From the NCBI GenBank assembly GCA_015295945.1, contig DVED01000068.1, positions 1 to 48,888 of the forward strand: a stretch of DNA of 48,888 nucleotides. Direction: 5' to 3'. Positions 9,427-18,247 of the stretch are shown piece after piece. The DNA is from Oscillatoriales cyanobacterium M59_W2019_021 (GTDB taxonomy: Bacteria > Cyanobacteriota > Cyanobacteriia > Cyanobacteriales > Geitlerinemataceae). The notes beneath the pieces were generated by a model. It had not been told where the DNA came from. It did no database searches and saw only the letters and a program-made list of their open reading frames with translations. Numbering within the stretch: position 1 is the stretch's first letter; each line of letters starts with the position of its first letter. The translations under genes and the position numbers were made by a program.

Positions 9427-9954
9427 ATGGAAAACAACAATACTAACAACAACACTATGTCTAGGCTCGTTCGTCGCGTTATTTGTAGTGTAATCAGTTT
9501 GGTGATCGTTTGCTCGGCGATCGTGGGACGGGCTACCCCCACCCAGGCACAAGACTATAAAAGAATTCCCCTGATCGGAGCGGATTTTTCCGGGCAAGAT
9601 TTAACCGAAGCGGATTTTACCCAAGCGAAATTGCCGAAAAGCAATTTCAGCAACGCCAATTTACAAAATGTCAGCCTCTTCGGCGCCAATCTCGAAGACG
9701 CCAACTTAGAAGGGGCAAATCTCACCTATGCCACCATCAGTACCGCCCGGTTTACCCGAGCTAATTTAAAAAATGCCATTTTAGAAGGGGTGTTAGCCTA
9801 TAACGCTCGCTTCAACGGCGCCAATATCGAAGGAGCTGATTTTACCGATGCCTTGCTTCGAGAAGATGCCCAGCGATTGCTGTGCGAGTCGGCAACCGGA
9901 ACAAATCCGGTGACGGGTCGCAAGACGCGAGAAACGCTGTACTGCGAGGATTAA
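9427..9954 (+). CDS. Secreted pentapeptide-repeat protein
   Basis: A signal peptide (RRVICSVISLVIVCSAIVGRATPTQAQ, cleavage probably after AQA) precedes about 18 pentapeptide units of the A(D/N)LXX type (GADFSGQDLTEADFTQAKL through GANIEGADFTDALL). These fold as a right-handed beta-helix. Two Cys residues, in LLCESATG and LYCED, close the protein as in lumenal or periplasmic family members. ATG 9457 (MSRLVRR) may be the true start; ATG 9427 adds an Asn-rich decapeptide. It starts 33 bases from the divergent yraN-like gene. Binding partner unknown. Confidence 0.85.
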   Translation: MENNNTNNNTMSRLVRRVICSVISLVIVCSAIVGRATPTQAQDYKRIPLIGADFSGQDLTEADFTQAKLPKSNFSNANLQNVSLFGANLEDANLEGANLTYATISTARFTRANLKNAILEGVLAYNARFNGANIEGADFTDALLREDAQRLLCESATGTNPVTGRKTRETLYCED

Positions 9955-10011
9955 ACCCCTTCGTTCTCGAGAAAAATTGCCGATTTTCAGTAGAGATTCG
10001 CTGCAATCTGA

Positions 10012-10017
10012 TATGAT
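10012..10017 (+). promoter_or_regulatory. -10 box TATGAT
   Basis: TATGAT lies about seven bases before the terminal stem of the candidate RNA at 10024-10182, at the spacing expected for its -10 element. No good -35 hexamer is visible. Confidence 0.4.
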
Positions 10018-10023
10018 TCCCAC

Positions 10024-10182
10024 ATAGAATGCGTCAGCCTTCAGCCTCGATCGGTCTGTTTGCGGCTTCGCGATCCTTAAGTCTCCAGTTGGGGCTGCTG
10101 CGGTAACGAGAAGATCGTGTCCGATGGGTAGACCCTCTCCCCAGAGCGAACGTTTCCCTGAGAAACCGCGCTGGCATTTTAT
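10024..10182 (+). ncRNA. Candidate structured RNA, rod-like, possibly 6S-like
   Basis: The 9955-10290 gap has no gene. Its sequence can fold end to end: AATGC (10028-10032) pairs with GCATT (10174-10178), CAGC (10035-10038) with GCTG (10170-10173), CGGT (10052-10055) with ACCG (10065-10068 of the far arm, i.e. 10165-10168), and TGGGG (10090-10094) with CCCCA (10139-10143). An inner hairpin ACGA/TCGT (10106-10118) caps it. A -10 box lies just upstream and TTTTAT just after the terminal stem. A rod of about 155 nt with an open middle resembles 6S RNA, but this was folded by eye and the family is not proven. An ordinary 5' leader of the DUF2993 gene is the alternative. Confidence 0.35.
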
Positions 10183-10290
10183 CGTTGGCGCAGCTATTCC
10201 CCAGGAAAATCGCACTTCAGCTGAAGGCGGACGATTGGCAACGCTTTAGATTTCCGCAAGACGACCTTGGAGGTTTTGCCGACAGCATCG

Positions 10291-10983
10291 ATGTCCGATT
10301 CTCAAGCTCAACTTTCTCAACAACGCTATCTGATTGGCTCGGTTTTATCTCCCGCCGTCCAGTTGTGGCTGCGATCGCAAGCCGAACGAGTCGAACGGTT
10401 AGAGGTGAAGATTGGCGGACGCAATCGCGAGATTCTCAATGGTTACATTCCCAGTATCGCCATTGTGGCTGAAGGTGTTGTCTATCGAGGATTGCACCTC
10501 TCCAAGCTGTATATTCAAGGCGAAAATATTCGGATTAACTTAGATCGAATTTTAAAAGGATCGCCACTTCAGTTGATAGAACCCGTTTCGGTGAATGCCA
10601 AACTGCATGTGAGCGAATCGGATTTGAATGCGTGCCTGGGTTCCCCATGGCTCGAAGAGGTCGTTGGCGAATTCGTGCAACCGAAGCTTCCCTATTCGAT
10701 TTGCCTGTCTACCAGTCGCCTGGAACTGGAGATCGATCGCCTCGTGTTAAGAGTTTCCGAACCCTATCCCGCCATTTTTAATATGGGGGTCACACTCCCA
10801 CGTCACGATCGGATCGAACTCCTCGATCCGATCGTGAAAACGACTACAATTCCCGCTATTTCTACGCCGTTAGAAACCATCGAATTAGATTTGGGATCGG
10901 ATGTTTTTATTGAAGAATTGAACCTGGAAGATCGGGAATTATTTTGTCGCGGGTCGATCGTCGTACAAACGGATGAGGGGTAA
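10291..10983 (+). CDS. DUF2993 (LmeA-like) protein
   Basis: Belongs to the DUF2993/LmeA family seen widely in cyanobacteria; actinobacterial LmeA is a phospholipid-binding envelope protein, but cyanobacterial function is not established. Family-like features are the alternating short beta-strands, the block LEVKIGGRNREILNGYIPSI, and the tail FIEELNLEDRELFCRGSIVV. There is no signal peptide or membrane segment. ATG 10291 (MSDSQAQLSQQ) gives 230 residues; a TTG at 10267 would add eight. It stands alone, with the hydrolase gene 180 bases downstream. Confidence 0.75.
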   Translation: MSDSQAQLSQQRYLIGSVLSPAVQLWLRSQAERVERLEVKIGGRNREILNGYIPSIAIVAEGVVYRGLHLSKLYIQGENIRINLDRILKGSPLQLIEPVSVNAKLHVSESDLNACLGSPWLEEVVGEFVQPKLPYSICLSTSRLELEIDRLVLRVSEPYPAIFNMGVTLPRHDRIELLDPIVKTTTIPAISTPLETIELDLGSDVFIEELNLEDRELFCRGSIVVQTDEG

Positions 10984-11162
10984 TAGGTAACGGTTCGATG
11001 GGATCGAGATCGAGATTCTGGTATTCGGTGCGCAGTCAAACCGATCGGTTAATTGTTTCCTCAGAAGTATCCGGGAACTCAATCCTCATAACGATCGATC
11101 GCTACCCGTCAAAGAAAGTAAGTTTGCTAGAATATCGATAACCTTATTGTCCGATCAACTCT

Positions 11163-12152
11163 ATGACTGTAGAAGCTGGCACTCAACCCCGTAAACTCAG
11201 CGATCGAATCTATGACTTTCTCAGTCGCCAATACGCACTCCTGAAATGGATTCATCCTCTCCTCAGCTACAAACGACACCATCTAAAACTGTCAAAATTA
11301 GGTCAACTCCAAAAACTTCAGCGCGTTAACAATTTCCCTTCAGAACGAGTGACATTTGTTGCCGACAATCTCAAATTAATTGGAGATTTGCACCGAGGAA
11401 ATGATGAATTTCCAATTATTATTTTACTTCACGGATCTTCGATTTTTGGCAGAAAAATTCCTCTCATTCGCGCTTTAGCTAAAGAGTTTCAGGCTTTGGG
11501 ATATACGGTTCTCACCTTCGATTTGCGAGGACATGGCGAGTCGGATAAACCGCAAGATTATACATCTCCTTCATCCTTTGATTTCGGACGAGATGTGGTA
11601 GCGGCGATCGATGATTTAGAGCGACGAATTAACTTAAAAAATCGGCGTTTGTACGTTGTCGGTCACTCATTTGGGGGTGGAACGGCATTAGCCGCACAAG
11701 CGCAAGATAAACGGATTGAAAAGGTGGTGGTTTTCGGTCCGCCACGCCGTCTTTCCGAACGTTTTTTAAATCCAACAGCGCGAGAAAAAGCGAAACTTTT
11801 ATTTCGCTGGCAATTGGATATGCAGCTAAACCAACCGCTCACTTTTACTTTATGGAAACCGGCGATCGAGTCTTTAAATATCGAAAACTACGCCGAACAA
11901 TTCTCGCAACCCGGTCATATTCCCCTATTCATCATTGATGCCGAAAAAGAACCTCCGGAAGATTTAGCGTTTTTGCGATCGTTTTGCCAACAGATGACAC
12001 CACCGGGAGAGTATTGGACGGTTCCCGAGACCGATCATTATTTAGATTCCGGATTTCTCGGCATCATTCCGTATTACGATCGGCAAATTACCACCACATT
12101 TGTCAATCGGATCGATCGCTGGTTTAAAGAAGTCGATACTCGGTCGGATTGA
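11163..12152 (+). CDS. Alpha/beta-hydrolase
   Basis: Serine hydrolase of unknown substrate, 329 residues. The canonical core starts near residue 75: FPIIILLHGSSIFG (oxyanion-hole region), FDLRGHGES, then the nucleophile elbow GHSFGG with Ser169. The catalytic His is probably His292 in ETDHYLDSG; the acid is likely Asp in FIIDAEKE. An N-terminal stretch (about 1-70) rich in aromatic and basic residues precedes the core and could contact membrane. No signal peptide. It is convergent with gdhA, whose stop lies ten bases away across a short heptamer repeat. Confidence 0.85.
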   Translation: MTVEAGTQPRKLSDRIYDFLSRQYALLKWIHPLLSYKRHHLKLSKLGQLQKLQRVNNFPSERVTFVADNLKLIGDLHRGNDEFPIIILLHGSSIFGRKIPLIRALAKEFQALGYTVLTFDLRGHGESDKPQDYTSPSSFDFGRDVVAAIDDLERRINLKNRRLYVVGHSFGGGTALAAQAQDKRIEKVVVFGPPRRLSERFLNPTAREKAKLLFRWQLDMQLNQPLTFTLWKPAIESLNIENYAEQFSQPGHIPLFIIDAEKEPPEDLAFLRSFCQQMTPPGEYWTVPETDHYLDSGFLGIIPYYDRQITTTFVNRIDRWFKEVDTRSD

Positions 12153-12153
12153 C

Positions 12154-12181
12154 GATTACCCATTACCCATTCCCCATTCCA
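12154..12181. repeat. Heptamer repeat at the 3' end of gdhA
   Basis: GATTACC, CATTACC, CATTCCC and CATTCCA are in 7-base register. The tract carries the gdhA stop codon and its last codons (GMGNG). Confidence 0.75.
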
Positions 12182-13461
12182 TTGAGGTAGTAATTTCGAG
12201 TGCCTTTCGCGTCGAGACTTTCTCCCAACCGCTGTAAGGCACGAACGTAGGCAGCCGTTCGCAGAGAAATCGATCGCTCTTGAGAGGTTTGCCAAATAGC
12301 TTCGGTAGCTTCCACCGTTTTAACTTTGAGACGATCGTTCACTTCTTCTAAACTCCAATACAATCCCGTACGATTTTGCACCCATTCAAAGTAGCTGACG
12401 GTGACGCCTCCTGCGTTGACCAAAATATCGGGAAAGACTAAAATATCGCGTTCTGCTAAAATGCCATCGGCGGCAGGCGAAATCGGACCGTTTGCCACTT
12501 CAAAAATCCATTTTGCGCGGATATCGTTGGCATTGTCTTCGGTAATTTGATTTTCTAAAGCAGCGGGAATCAAAATATCGACATCTAAGGTTAAAAGTTC
12601 GGCATTGGTCAAGGTTTGATGCTCGACGATATTGCACACCGAACCTTCACAATAAACCGCTTTCATGCCTTTATTCGCCTCTCGGTAGTGGCGCAAACTG
12701 GGAATATCTAAACCGTTGGCAGAGTAAATCGCGCCTTGAGAATCGCTGACGGCAACCACTCGATATCCGGCATTAAATAGAAGTTCGGCAATCGTCGATC
12801 CGGCATTGCCAAATCCTTGAATGGCAACGGTGGTATTTTCGGGACGGCGATCAAATTTGGACATCATCGTTTGGATGCTGTAAAATGCTCCCATTGCCGT
12901 TGCCGTATCTCGACCTTGGCTGCCTCCCAACGCGATCGGTTTTCCGGTAACCACCGCTGGAGAAAGTTGGCGTCGGATCGTACTATATCGATCCATCATC
13001 CACCCCATAATGGTGGGATTGGTATAGACATCGGGAGCGGGAATATCCACATCCGGACCGATAAAATCGGCGATCGCATCGATATAACCCCGCGTCAAGC
13101 GTTCTAATTCCAATCGCGACAATTCCTTGGGATTGAGGGTAATTCCCCCTTTCGCACCGCCGAAGGGAATTCCCACCACCGCGCATTTAAACGTCATCCA
13201 AAAGGCTAAAGATTGCACTTCGTCTAAGGAAACATTGGGATGGTAGCGAACGCCGCCTTTGGTCGGACCTCGGGTATCGTCGTGGCGCACTCGATAGCCT
13301 TGGAAAATGCGTAAGTCACCGTTGTCCATGCGAACGGGAATGGACACTCGCAAACTGGCTTTAGGATATTTCAACCGCTCGATCGCATCTTCGGAAATAG
13401 AGACGTATTTTAAAGCGGTATCTAACCGTTGGGTGGCGTCGGAAAATAATGAATCGGTCAT
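12163..13461 (-). CDS. gdhA: Glutamate dehydrogenase (Glu/Leu/Phe/Val family)
   Basis: Interconverts 2-oxoglutarate plus ammonium and glutamate, a complement to GS-GOGAT in cyanobacteria. The substrate domain has GYRVRHDDTRGPTKGGVRYHP and the catalytic-lysine motif VGIPFGGAKGGI; PAPDVYTN and the dinucleotide fold VAIQGFGNAGSTIAELL follow. Length 432 is close to cyanobacterial GdhA. The last five residues (GMGNG) and stop are encoded by heptamer repeat units, and the start codon abuts another heptamer tract (13456-13511), so no Shine-Dalgarno sequence is visible. The repeat may affect translation. Confidence 0.95.
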   Translation of the reverse strand: MTDSLFSDATQRLDTALKYVSISEDAIERLKYPKASLRVSIPVRMDNGDLRIFQGYRVRHDDTRGPTKGGVRYHPNVSLDEVQSLAFWMTFKCAVVGIPFGGAKGGITLNPKELSRLELERLTRGYIDAIADFIGPDVDIPAPDVYTNPTIMGWMMDRYSTIRRQLSPAVVTGKPIALGGSQGRDTATAMGAFYSIQTMMSKFDRRPENTTVAIQGFGNAGSTIAELLFNAGYRVVAVSDSQGAIYSANGLDIPSLRHYREANKGMKAVYCEGSVCNIVEHQTLTNAELLTLDVDILIPAALENQITEDNANDIRAKWIFEVANGPISPAADGILAERDILVFPDILVNAGGVTVSYFEWVQNRTGLYWSLEEVNDRLKVKTVEATEAIWQTSQERSISLRTAAYVRALQRLGESLDAKGTRNYYLNGMGNG

Positions 13462-13511
13462 GGGTAATGGGTTATTAGTTATTAGTTATTGGTTATTTGG
13501 GGTTTGGGGTC
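13456..13511. repeat. Heptanucleotide tandem repeat (STRR) abutting the gdhA start
   Basis: Eight 7-mers in register: GGTCATG, GGTAATG, GGTTATT, AGTTATT twice, GGTTATT, TGGGGTT, TGGGGTC. On the minus strand it occupies the whole region where the gdhA ribosome binding site should be, and the start codon lies inside the first unit. Downstream, 13512-13640 is pyrimidine-rich with no gene. Confidence 0.85.
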
Positions 13512-13777
13512 GATCGTGTGTCATTCATCATTTGTCATTTGTAACCACTTTCTCTCCTCACCTCCTCACCCCCTTTTCCATCTTTTGCCTTCTACCCTTT
13601 GCCTTTTGTTCCCTCCTGAACTCCTGAAATTCTGTAACGCCTGAACTCCTGTAACTAATTTTCCCACTGTTGTATCAGCGCCTTCTCATAATTTTTTGTT
13701 ACATTAGCCTTGAAGATTGAGAGGATGACTCTCATCAATTGTTTCATTCGATCGCCGTCTCCGCGTTCTTGCCGTTC

Positions 13778-15241
13778 ATGCCATTGTTCTTGTTCGATCG
13801 CCTGCGTCACAGTGTCCGCCAACTCCAAGGAAACATCGATCCGCATTCCCTGCGGTTCCGGTTGACCGTTGGCGTGGCGGCGGTGGCGGCGTTGGGGATG
13901 GGAGGGGTGGCACTGTGGACGAGTTGGAAAATGCAGGATTTGCTCATCGTGACCCACAAGCAAAAAGTTCAGTATTTGGTCGATCGGTTTCCCGAAGATG
14001 TGGAACGGTACAGCGAGATGAAATCGGCGCAAGTTGGCTTGCAGCCGGCGATCGATCGGTTGGGAGCGAACAATATTTGGTTGTGGGTAAAAGACACTCG
14101 CGGTCGAGTGGTGGCGCAATCGATGGCGTTAGAGGGTCGCAGCGACAACACGCGAATGTTGTTAACCCAAGCGTCCCAAAATTGGATCGTGCCTCGGATT
14201 TCGCGGTTGAACGATCGCGATTTTATGGTGTGTAGCGTGCCGTTAAAGGTGAAGGGGACAGATCTGGGACAGTTGTACGTGGCGCAAGATATTACTGAAG
14301 ATCGGGAAATGTTTGCGGGGACGATTCGCAGTTTGGGAATTGCCAGTTTGCTAGCGATCGCATTGATGACAGTGGCAATTGCCGTTTACGTCCGGAGATC
14401 GTTGCGTCCTTTGTGTCAGTTTGATCGACTGACGGCGAAGATTTCGGCGGAAGATTTAGGACAAATTCAAATCTCGCTTGATCGCGCGCCTTCGGAAGTG
14501 CGAAAGTTGACGCAAACGTTTAATATGATGCTCGATCGACTGTCTCAATCTTGGGAACAACAACGGCAATTTATGGGGAATGTTTCCCACGAATTGCGAA
14601 CGCCGCTCACCTTGGTTTCGGGGTATTTACAAAGTACGCTGCGCCGGGGAAATAACCTGACGGAACCGCAACGGGAGGCACTGTCGATCGCCGCTTCGGA
14701 AGCCGATCGCACGGTGCGTTTGTTGCAGGATTTATTAGATTTAGCACGCGCCGATCGAGGTTATCTTCCCTTTCATCTCGAACCCGTAGAATTGAACGAA
14801 TTACTGTCGGAAGTGGCGAATATGGGTCGGCAGTACGCGCAACGGGAGATTATTTGGAACGATCGCGGCACTTTAATTAAAGTGAAAGCCGATCGCGATC
14901 GCCTGCAACAAGTTTTAATTAATTTGATCGACAATGCCGTTAAATATTCCCCCTCCGGAGAAGCCGTGACGCTACACTTAGAACGGTGCGATCGAGAGGC
15001 GATCGTGCGCGTTTGTGATCGCGGCGTTGGCATTCCCCTGCAACACCAATCGCGCATTTTCGAGCGCTTCTATCGTTGCGATGAAGATCGCTGTCGCACC
15101 ACCGGAGGATCGGGTTTGGGTTTGGCGATCGTCAAAACGTTGGTGGAGGAAATGGGAGGAAGAGTCACCGTGCGATCGACCCTAGGAGAAGGCAGCATTT
15201 TTTCCGTCTTTTTACCCCTGGATTCGTCCGAAAAAATTTAG
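13778..15241 (+). CDS. Membrane-bound sensor histidine kinase
   Basis: Autophosphorylating sensor of a two-component system, 487 residues from ATG 13778. Layout: transmembrane helix near residues 25-50 (GVAAVAALGMGGVALW), extracytoplasmic sensor of about 130 residues, second helix (SLLAIALMTVAIAVYV), HAMP, HisKA with His271 in FMGNVSHELRTPLT, and HATPase_c with LINLIDNAVKYS (N box), DRGVGIP (G1) and GSGLGLAIVK (G2). The architecture is that of cyanobacterial Hik proteins. The frame is open back to a TTG at 13739, but MPLFLFDRLRHSVRQ is the more natural start. No response regulator is adjacent, so it is an orphan; signal unknown. Confidence 0.92.
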   Translation: MPLFLFDRLRHSVRQLQGNIDPHSLRFRLTVGVAAVAALGMGGVALWTSWKMQDLLIVTHKQKVQYLVDRFPEDVERYSEMKSAQVGLQPAIDRLGANNIWLWVKDTRGRVVAQSMALEGRSDNTRMLLTQASQNWIVPRISRLNDRDFMVCSVPLKVKGTDLGQLYVAQDITEDREMFAGTIRSLGIASLLAIALMTVAIAVYVRRSLRPLCQFDRLTAKISAEDLGQIQISLDRAPSEVRKLTQTFNMMLDRLSQSWEQQRQFMGNVSHELRTPLTLVSGYLQSTLRRGNNLTEPQREALSIAASEADRTVRLLQDLLDLARADRGYLPFHLEPVELNELLSEVANMGRQYAQREIIWNDRGTLIKVKADRDRLQQVLINLIDNAVKYSPSGEAVTLHLERCDREAIVRVCDRGVGIPLQHQSRIFERFYRCDEDRCRTTGGSGLGLAIVKTLVEEMGGRVTVRSTLGEGSIFSVFLPLDSSEKI

Positions 15242-15406
15242 ATTCAAAAAGGGGCGATTGCTAAGTTCAACGGGATTCGGGATTTGTAGCTGCATTCAAG
15301 ACCCACCCTACGAAGCGATCGCCCGCACTCCAACGGGCAAAAGTTGGCGTTTGAAGTAAAGTTTTGTAAAGTTGAAGGGACTTGGTAGAGACGTTCAATC
15401 GAAACC

Positions 15407-17263
15407 ATGAAACGACCCTTTGAATTTTTCCAGCCTATTTTCCCTTGGCACGCTGGGCTGGCTCGGACGATCGCTCGCCTGACCCGCAGGTATCGAGTCT
15501 GGCTAGGCGCAATCGCCCTCATCGCCACCTTCATCCCGCCCGCCTGGGGACAAATGCCACCCCTACAGGGACTTGCCAACATTTTGCCCCCCGAACCCAC
15601 CGTCGGGTTAGAACTCCGACCGATTTGGCTAGACGGACGCCCAATTTTCCACATCGCCGGAACTCCGGTTGCCGACGGTGCGGATGCCCAAACGACAACG
15701 CCCATCGACCTGCGGCAGCGTAACATCGAGCAGAATCTCTACAAAATCGTCCGCAGCCATCTCGATCTGCAAACGCTGGACGTGACGTATAAAATTCTCA
15801 ACCAACAGCCCGTCGTCTACGCGAAGTTCCAGCTTACCTCGCCGGAAGCCTCGGCAAAATGGCAAGAAGAGGCGATCGTCACGATTACCCAACCCGATAC
15901 CCAACTAGCCACCCCGACGATCGATGGCGATTCTCCAAACGGAGAAGGCTCGTCCGCACAAGCCGAAGCCCGCGCCCGACAACTGAGCGACATTTTGGAA
16001 ACCGCCCTCAAACGCGCCGTTCGCGAGCGCCAGCCCGACTATTTACTGCGACAAGGGGCGATCGCGGCGGGAATTTTGGCAGGAACGATCGCCCTCAACG
16101 CGATCGTCAAAGTCGGACAGCGCCGCCTCAAAGCCAAACGCGACAGCATCACCCTGCAAGAAACCCCCACGCAATCGGCGGTTGCCGCCTCCGAAAAAGC
16201 GGCTGCCACCCCTCAAAACACCATTTGGGAAGGGTTGCCGCTGTTTTCCCTGCAATACGAGTTTGCCAAGCGCCAGCGACGCAACTGGCTGGATTTGCAA
16301 TGGCGCATTTTGCAAATCGGACAATGGCTGCTGTGGGGCGGCGGATTGTCGGTTGCCGTGGGGCTGTTTCCCCAAACCCGGTGGCTGCAACCGCTGATTT
16401 TTGCCAAACCGTTGATCGTTATCGTCACGGTAGTGGTCACTTACATTGCCATGCGGCTGAGTCGCTTATCGATCGATCGCTTTTTTGCCACCTTGGAAAA
16501 TGGCGAATTTCTCGACTACCGCACCTCGCGACGGCGGGAATTGCGGTTCAATACCCTCGCTCCCGTGTTGAAAAGTATCGCGGCACTGACCTGCGTGGCT
16601 GCGGGCATTCTCGCGGGACTTTGGTTCCTAGGCGTCAACATCAGCCCCCTGATTGCCGGGGCGGGATTGGTGGGGTTGGCATTCTCCTTCGCTGCCCAAA
16701 GCGTCCTCAAAGACGCGATTAACGGCTTCTTGATTTTGATGGAAGATCAGTTTGCCGTAGGCGATGTCATTGTCGTTAACGGTAAAGATGGATTCGTGGA
16801 GTATATGAACTTGCGCATCACCCAACTTCGCAACCCGGAAGGGCGCTTGATTACCATCCCCAATAGCGAAATTACCGTGGTGGAAAATCTATCCAAAGAA
16901 TGGTCGCGGGTGGATTTGACGGTGACGGTGGCGGGAGACGCCGATCCCGATCGCGCCATGGAAACCATTCATCGAGTTGGGGAAACGCTGTATCGCGATC
17001 CCGACTGGCGCGATCGCATCCTGGAATTGCCCGACGTTTTGGGGATCGATCGCCTCGACTCCGAAGGAATGTTAATTCGGACGTGGATCAAAACTCAGCC
17101 GTTGCAGCAGTGGAATGTGGCGCGGGAGTTTCGCCGTCGTTTAAAATTGGCGCTGGATGAGGCGGGTGTGGAAATTGGATTGCCCCACCAGGCGATCGTT
17201 CTGAATCGGGGCAACAGTCACGTCGCCGACGGCAAAGGGCATAATAGCCTTGTTGCCAACTAA
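15407..17263 (+). CDS. MscS-family mechanosensitive ion channel
   Basis: Channel that releases osmolytes on membrane tension, 618 residues. Signal peptide or first helix at about 30-50 (VWLGAIALIATFIPPAWGQ), a periplasmic-type region of about 150 residues, then helices near 210-230, 305-325, 330-350 and 385-405. The MscS pore helix and beta domain follow: SPLIAGAGLVGLAFSFAAQ, DQFAVGDVIVVNGKDGFVEYMNLRITQLRNPEGRLITIPNSEI. A short cytoplasmic alpha/beta end closes the protein. It is much larger than E. coli MscS (286) because of the N-terminal sensor-like region. The TPR gene starts only 13 bases after its stop, so the two are probably cotranscribed. Confidence 0.92.
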   Translation: MKRPFEFFQPIFPWHAGLARTIARLTRRYRVWLGAIALIATFIPPAWGQMPPLQGLANILPPEPTVGLELRPIWLDGRPIFHIAGTPVADGADAQTTTPIDLRQRNIEQNLYKIVRSHLDLQTLDVTYKILNQQPVVYAKFQLTSPEASAKWQEEAIVTITQPDTQLATPTIDGDSPNGEGSSAQAEARARQLSDILETALKRAVRERQPDYLLRQGAIAAGILAGTIALNAIVKVGQRRLKAKRDSITLQETPTQSAVAASEKAAATPQNTIWEGLPLFSLQYEFAKRQRRNWLDLQWRILQIGQWLLWGGGLSVAVGLFPQTRWLQPLIFAKPLIVIVTVVVTYIAMRLSRLSIDRFFATLENGEFLDYRTSRRRELRFNTLAPVLKSIAALTCVAAGILAGLWFLGVNISPLIAGAGLVGLAFSFAAQSVLKDAINGFLILMEDQFAVGDVIVVNGKDGFVEYMNLRITQLRNPEGRLITIPNSEITVVENLSKEWSRVDLTVTVAGDADPDRAMETIHRVGETLYRDPDWRDRILELPDVLGIDRLDSEGMLIRTWIKTQPLQQWNVAREFRRRLKLALDEAGVEIGLPHQAIVLNRGNSHVADGKGHNSLVAN

Positions 17264-17276
17264 CGAGGTCTATTGC

Positions 17277-18185
17277 ATGGGATTTGTAGGGTTGAAGCGC
17301 AGAGGCAGTGCGATCGCAGCGATAGCGATTGCGGCAATCGGCATCGCCGTCCCAGTTTGGGCGGGGGAACGATTGCCCGAGGCGAGCGAAATCGCCCAAA
17401 CTCCGGCGCAACTGCAAGCGATCGATCGGTTGAACCAAGGGTTGCAACTGGTACAAGCCTCGCGCGTTCCCGCAGCGATCGTCGCCTTTCGCCAAGCCAT
17501 CCAACTCGATCCCTTCCTCGCCCCCGCCCACTACAATTTAGGATTAGCACTGCGGCAACTCGGGCAACTCCAACCCGCCGGAGACGCCTTCGTCGCAGCC
17601 ATTCGCGTCGATCCCGAGTTTGCCCTCGCCTACGCCAATTTAGGCGCCCTCATGCTGGAAACCAATAATTTAGAACAGGCGACAGTTTACCTAGAACGGG
17701 CGATCAAACTCGACGACGAACTGGGGGTTGCCTACTACAATTTAGGACTAGTCCAGGCGCAGCAAGGACTTACAGAAGAGGCGATCGACACCTTGCAAAC
17801 CGCCACCCGCTACAGCCCCAACGCCCCAGAACCCGCCTATCACCTCGGACGGTTGTACGTCCTCGAGGGCAACACCCGCAGGGCAAAAGCCGCCTTCCGA
17901 GCGGCGATCGACATCAACCCCCGATACGCCGAAGCCCACTACCAACTCGGCGCGACCTTATTAACGGAAGGAGAACTAGAAGACGCCCTCGATGCGTTCC
18001 GCCAAGCCGTTGAAGTTGCCCCCAGCTACGCCAATGCCTACTACGGTGCGGGACTGGCTTTTATCGGCTTAAATCGCCCTTCAGAAGCCTTACGAGTCCT
18101 AGAATACGCCCGTCAATTATATCGAACTCAAAATAACCCGCAATGGGTTGATCGAACCGAGCAATTAATCCAACAAATTCGTTGA
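17277..18185 (+). CDS. Secreted TPR-repeat protein
   Basis: Protein-protein interaction scaffold outside the cytoplasm. A signal peptide (AIAAIAIAAIGIAVPVWAG) is followed by about seven TPR units with the classic pattern (AHYNLGLALRQLGQLQPAGDAFVAAI, AYYNLGLVQAQQGL and similar). ATG 17277 is used, 13 bases after the mscS-like stop; a TTG at 17250 would overlap that gene. Pairing suggests a role near the channel or the envelope, which is inference. The stop codon is followed at once by a heptamer repeat that ends in the stop of the convergent HetZ-related gene. Confidence 0.88.
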   Translation: MGFVGLKRRGSAIAAIAIAAIGIAVPVWAGERLPEASEIAQTPAQLQAIDRLNQGLQLVQASRVPAAIVAFRQAIQLDPFLAPAHYNLGLALRQLGQLQPAGDAFVAAIRVDPEFALAYANLGALMLETNNLEQATVYLERAIKLDDELGVAYYNLGLVQAQQGLTEEAIDTLQTATRYSPNAPEPAYHLGRLYVLEGNTRRAKAAFRAAIDINPRYAEAHYQLGATLLTEGELEDALDAFRQAVEVAPSYANAYYGAGLAFIGLNRPSEALRVLEYARQLYRTQNNPQWVDRTEQLIQQIR

Positions 18186-18247
18186 AATTGTTAGTTGTTA
18201 GTTGTTAGTTGTTAGTTGCCAATAGCCAATAACCAATAACCATTACC
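18181..18247. repeat. Heptanucleotide tandem repeat (STRR) bridging two stop codons
   Basis: GTTGAAA, TTGTTAG four times, TTGCCAA, TAGCCAA, TAACCAA, TAACCAT, TACC in 7-base register. It fills the complete gap between the convergent TPR and HetZ-related genes and overlaps both stop codons. Confidence 0.9.
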
